64,000 nt of DNA from Gammaproteobacteria bacterium. Lineage in GTDB: Bacteria; Pseudomonadota; Gammaproteobacteria; DSM-16500. The DNA lies in contig JARLJO010000049.1 of NCBI GenBank assembly GCA_031291175.1, positions 124,001-188,000 on the forward strand, in the 5' to 3' direction. This document shows positions 61,691 to 64,000 of the stretch, one piece after another. Positions within the stretch are counted from its first letter, which is position 1. Every line of letters starts with the position of its first letter. The position numbers were made by a program, and so were the translations under genes. The notes beneath the pieces were generated by a model that was given only the letters and a program-made list of their open reading frames with translations, made no database searches and had not been told where the DNA came from.

Positions 61691-62136
61691 GCCATTGCGC
61701 CTTTTAAGCAATAGACAGTCCAGTTCAAAGAAACGCCGCGATCACTGCAAACGAGTGGGGTACTGACATTGGAATAACCGATGAAAACATTATACCCACC
61801 CGTGGTTGGATTTGAAGTGGTGTAAGCGCCGACGGCATGAATGGAGTCTAGAGGACAAAACGTGCTGCTTTGGCTGGTGCCCGCATCATTCAAAGAAGTG
61901 ACCACTTTCGCCGTCGATCCCACTGGACACTCTGCAATAGTCGTACCAATTAATTGATCATGTCCTTGAACAAATGAGCTAGTGCCTGCGCTCAAAACAA
62001 AGGAGTGCGTGGTGGCTGAAACATGATTCCCCATAGGCAAATTAGAACTGTCCATTGCCAATGCTGAAGTTGTACTGATGATCAAAATAGCTAAAAGTTG
62101 CGCTAAACGAGAAATGTTATTTTTATTTATTATCAT
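61687..62136 (-). CDS. Small secreted protein, unknown function
   Basis: 149 residues from MIINKNNISRLAQLLAILIISTTSALA, a type I signal peptide; earlier in-frame starts fall upstream of the predicted transcription start. The mature part begins MDSSNLPMGN and has four cysteines (AECPVG, TFCPLD, LVCSDRG, YCLKG). It is Ser/Thr/Gly-rich and probably beta. Its AMDS...LP start resembles that of the secreted protein at 57.8-58.6 kb on the other side of polA. The stop overlaps the end of polA by four bases, tail to tail. Confidence 0.68.
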   Translation of the reverse strand: MIINKNNISRLAQLLAILIISTTSALAMDSSNLPMGNHVSATTHSFVLSAGTSSFVQGHDQLIGTTIAECPVGSTAKVVTSLNDAGTSQSSTFCPLDSIHAVGAYTTSNPTTGGYNVFIGYSNVSTPLVCSDRGVSLNWTVYCLKGAMA

Positions 62137-62167
62137 TTTATGTCTCTCAATAATTAACCAAAAACGC

Positions 62168-62196
62168 ATTATACAGTACAATTATTGTACTGTCTA
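62168..62196 (-). promoter_or_regulatory. Promoter with a palindromic operator in the spacer
   Basis: Minus strand: TAGACA (62191-62196), 17-base spacer, TATAAT (62168-62173). A perfect inverted repeat with arms ACAGTACAA (62173-62181) and TTGTACTGT (62185-62193), three bases apart, fills the spacer and touches both hexamers. A repressor bound here would block polymerase, or a MerR-type activator could twist the spacer. The regulator is not identified. Confidence 0.65.
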
Positions 62197-62320
62197 GGTC
62201 GCGACATAACCTCTTGCTTTCATAGCTTTTAAGGTCAAAAATAATAACATATCACTGACGTTGGAAACCCATGAGAATGACACGAATCAACAGCCGTTAT
62301 GTAATTGCCTGATTCTCAGT

Positions 62321-62326
62321 TATAAT
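62321..62326 (+). promoter_or_regulatory. -10 box immediately upstream of ruvX
   Basis: TATAAT ends eight bases before the ATG at 62335. Transcription would start at or just before the start codon, so the mRNA may be leaderless. There is no ribosome-binding site. Confidence 0.45.
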
Positions 62327-62334
62327 CGTAACCC

Positions 62335-62766
62335 ATGAAAAATCCTCCAGAAATTTTACTCGGTTTCGACTTTGGCATGAAACGCATCGGCGTTGCTGTC
62401 GGTCAAACCGTGACAAAAACGGCTCGTCCCTTAGGCGTTGTTAAAGCGACGCTTGGCATACCCCAATGGGATACCCTAAAGAAATTCATTCACGATTGGC
62501 GCCCAGATGCATTAGTCGTCGGTGTTCCTTTAAACATGGATGGAACAGAGCAACCATTGACCCAAGCCGCTAGACAATTTTCTAATGCGCTAGCAGAGCG
62601 CTTTCAGCTACCGGTTTTTGGCATTGATGAACGCCTGACCTCTGTTGAAGCAAAAGACCGGATTTTTAGTGAGGGAGGCTATAAGGCGCTTAAAAATTCA
62701 CAAATCGACAGTATCGCCGCACAATTGATTTTACAAAATTGGTTAACACAGACCAACCATACATAA
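62335..62766 (+). CDS. ruvX: Pre-16S rRNA nuclease RuvX (YqgF)
   Basis: 143 residues. RNase H-like fold with LLGFDFGMKRIGVAVG (first Asp), LVVGVPLNMDGTEQPLT, and FGIDERLTSVEA (Asp-Glu). It trims the 5' end of 16S rRNA in E. coli. dsbB follows after 16 bases, so the two are probably cotranscribed. Confidence 0.93.
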   Translation: MKNPPEILLGFDFGMKRIGVAVGQTVTKTARPLGVVKATLGIPQWDTLKKFIHDWRPDALVVGVPLNMDGTEQPLTQAARQFSNALAERFQLPVFGIDERLTSVEAKDRIFSEGGYKALKNSQIDSIAAQLILQNWLTQTNHT

Positions 62767-62782
62767 CAGAAAAGGTGACATC

Positions 62783-63298
62783 ATGAAATCATGTAATCCT
62801 AGATTGATTTATCTTATCGGCTTCATCAGCATTTGCGCATTACTAGGACTTGCCACCTACCTTGAAAATTATCAAGGCATGATACCTTGCTCACTCTGTC
62901 TTTTTCAGCGTTTCATTTTAGCTTTTTTGGGCGTGGTTTTATTCTTTGGCGCAACACTAAACCTTAAATCAATGGGTCGCATCATCGTTAGCTTCTTCAC
63001 CATTTTTGTTTCTGCTGTCGGCATGGTATTTGCTGGCAGACAAGCCTGGCTGCAACATCTACCACCTAACCAAGATGGCGACTGCGGCGCAAGCTTACAA
63101 TATTTAGTGAAAGTCTTTCCGATAGATCAAGTGATCAAAAAAGTTTTTATCGGTGGAACAGAATGTTCACGCGTGGATTGGCAATTTTTAAATTTTAGTT
63201 TAGCAGAATGGTCTTTGGCTTTTTTCACGCTTTTTTGTCTTCTAGGATGCTGGGAGTTCCTGCAAACTTGGTGTAAAAAATCGTGCGCGTCACGTTAA
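62783..63298 (+). CDS. dsbB: Disulfide bond formation protein DsbB
   Basis: 171 residues, four membrane helices. The first periplasmic loop has IPCSLCLFQR (CxxC), and the second has GDCGASLQYL with TECSRVDW, the second Cys pair. It reoxidises DsbA with quinone. Substrates could include the Cys-rich secreted protein at 57.8 kb. AAGGTGA precedes the ATG. Its end overlaps the convergent SET gene by nine bases. Confidence 0.95.
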   Translation: MKSCNPRLIYLIGFISICALLGLATYLENYQGMIPCSLCLFQRFILAFLGVVLFFGATLNLKSMGRIIVSFFTIFVSAVGMVFAGRQAWLQHLPPNQDGDCGASLQYLVKVFPIDQVIKKVFIGGTECSRVDWQFLNFSLAEWSLAFFTLFCLLGCWEFLQTWCKKSCASR

Positions 63299-63766
63299 AA
63301 CCATTTTAATTAGCTGAATGCTCAACAAAAGCAATGCGCATCCAATAAAACCTCGCATCAAAACAGAAGTAGCGGGGTTTAAAATTCGCCGCCAAATACT
63401 CGGTTTTTTTGGCTTTAAACCTCTATCACCAAACCAATTGTCGCCGTAGGTAATAAAAATTTCTTCGTTTTTTTCGATAGCTCGAACGGCTTTGATCGTT
63501 GCCATATTATTTTTGGTATCGAAAGAATAAGTCGCATTGGGTGAATCGGAATGATTATAAATACTCCCATACCCCAAGAGAACACCGTATTCGCCATCCG
63601 CATCAAAATAATAATCTGCCATACCATCATCACCACCCTTGGCAATGAGGACATAACATTCTTCAACAATTTCGCCGTTATTGATGCATTTATCCGCAAA
63701 TACACCGTACCCATCAATTGAGGATTTTTTAACAATGACTTTATTCAGAAATAATTGTGGTTTCAT
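63290..63766 (-). CDS. SET-domain protein with C-terminal membrane anchor
   Basis: 158 residues from MKPQLFLNKVIVKKSSIDGYG (63766); a TTG nine codons earlier is possible. SET motifs are in order: GYGVFAD (19-25), GSIYNHSDSPNATY (68-80, the NHSxxPN cofactor and knot motif) and EIFITYGDNWF (103-112, the catalytic Tyr). A single hydrophobic helix at about 136-155 ends the chain. SET proteins are lysine methyltransferases; bacterial members may act on bacterial proteins or host histones. The membrane tail argues for a membrane-bound enzyme. Target unknown. Confidence 0.82.
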   Translation of the reverse strand: MKPQLFLNKVIVKKSSIDGYGVFADKCINNGEIVEECYVLIAKGGDDGMADYYFDADGEYGVLLGYGSIYNHSDSPNATYSFDTKNNMATIKAVRAIEKNEEIFITYGDNWFGDRGLKPKKPSIWRRILNPATSVLMRGFIGCALLLLSIQLIKMVLT

Positions 63767-63777
63767 AGCATAAGCGC

Positions 63778-63806
63778 TTAACAGATAGCCCAACTTGTAT
63801 GATAAT
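63778..63806 (+). promoter_or_regulatory. Promoter of the gene running off the right edge
   Basis: TTAACA (63778-63783), 17-base spacer, GATAAT (63801-63806), about 35 bases before the ATG at 63841. Confidence 0.55.
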
Positions 63807-63840
63807 AATTATTACCTACCATACAGAGGATACATCTAGC

Positions 63841-64000
63841 ATGGCAATAAAAAAATTATGCCAAGTCGGATTATTCTGCCTGTCTTTACTCAGCAGTTTC
63901 CAAGCAACGGCACAAAACAATCTCGTCGCTGGGGATAGTATTCAAATTTATACCGAATTCCAATCCGTCATGGGCAAACCTTCCTGGCTATTGATCTTAC
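63841..64000 (+). CDS. Start of a secreted protein, cut by the window edge
   Basis: 53 codons from ATG, open to the edge. GAGGATA lies upstream. MAIKKLCQVGLFCLSLLSSFQATA is a type I signal peptide with cleavage near ATA/QN. The mature part begins QNNLVAGDSIQIYTEFQSVM. Too short to assign a family. Confidence 0.7.
   Translation, partial: MAIKKLCQVGLFCLSLLSSFQATAQNNLVAGDSIQIYTEFQSVMGKPSWLLIL

Overview
The window is a 64 kb piece of a gammaproteobacterial chromosome. The housekeeping genes (atp operon, glmU-glmS, dnaA-dnaN-recF-gyrB, EF-P with its beta-lysylation enzymes, lptM-dapF) are of gammaproteobacterial type. Eukaryote-like or effector-like genes lie between them: an ankyrin protein, a SET-domain protein, a protein with helical repeats, and a protein with an apparent nuclear localisation signal and deaminase-type motifs. 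This mix suggests a host-associated member of the Legionellales/Coxiellaceae group, possibly an intranuclear amoeba bacterium such as Candidatus Berkiella. The taxonomic placement is inference from gene content; no rRNA or tRNA gene was seen.

Layout. 0-7.5 kb: a 5'-truncated ankyrin gene, a sulfotransferase-like gene, an IS481-family insertion inside a dispersed repeat, and a large repeat protein. 7.5-14.4 kb: the complete F0F1 ATP synthase operon (atpIBEFHAGDC, minus strand) behind a good sigma70-type promoter. 15-25.4 kb: parB without parA, thpR, an HD phosphohydrolase, a small charged protein, glmU-glmS, pyrD and uvrD. 25.6-33.2 kb: engB, the deaminase-like NLS protein, an OPT transporter, and epmA-efp/epmB. 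33.2-34.3 kb: a mostly non-coding stretch with a cluster of DnaA-box-like sequences, repeat modules and a small lipoprotein. 34.3-41.8 kb: a short-form NAD-glutamate dehydrogenase, a zapB-like gene with zapA and fau, pgi, lptM and dapF. 41.8-51 kb: a chromosomal type IVb (R64-like) pilus cluster in two units, Q-R-pilin-pilin and L-N-O-P. 51.5-57.6 kb: gyrB-recF-dnaN-dnaA transcribed leftward, with a parS site in the 3' end of recF. 57.8-64 kb: two small secreted proteins flanking polA, then ruvX-dsbB, a membrane-anchored SET protein and the start of one more secreted protein.

Taken together, the window has the gene content of an origin-proximal region (ATP synthase, ParB, parS, DnaA, beta clamp, RecF, GyrB). 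Its order is broken up relative to textbook gammaproteobacteria: parB has no parA beside it, dnaA has no rpmH/rnpA beside it, and zapA-fau has no room for 6S RNA. Intergenic gaps hold a modular family of palindromic repeats whose copies keep base pairing through paired substitutions. The strongest candidate for something undescribed is the 592-residue protein at 26.3-28.0 kb. It combines a basic KKRK nuclear-import-like motif near the N-terminus with the CAE and PPCxxC signature of cytidine-deaminase-fold enzymes.
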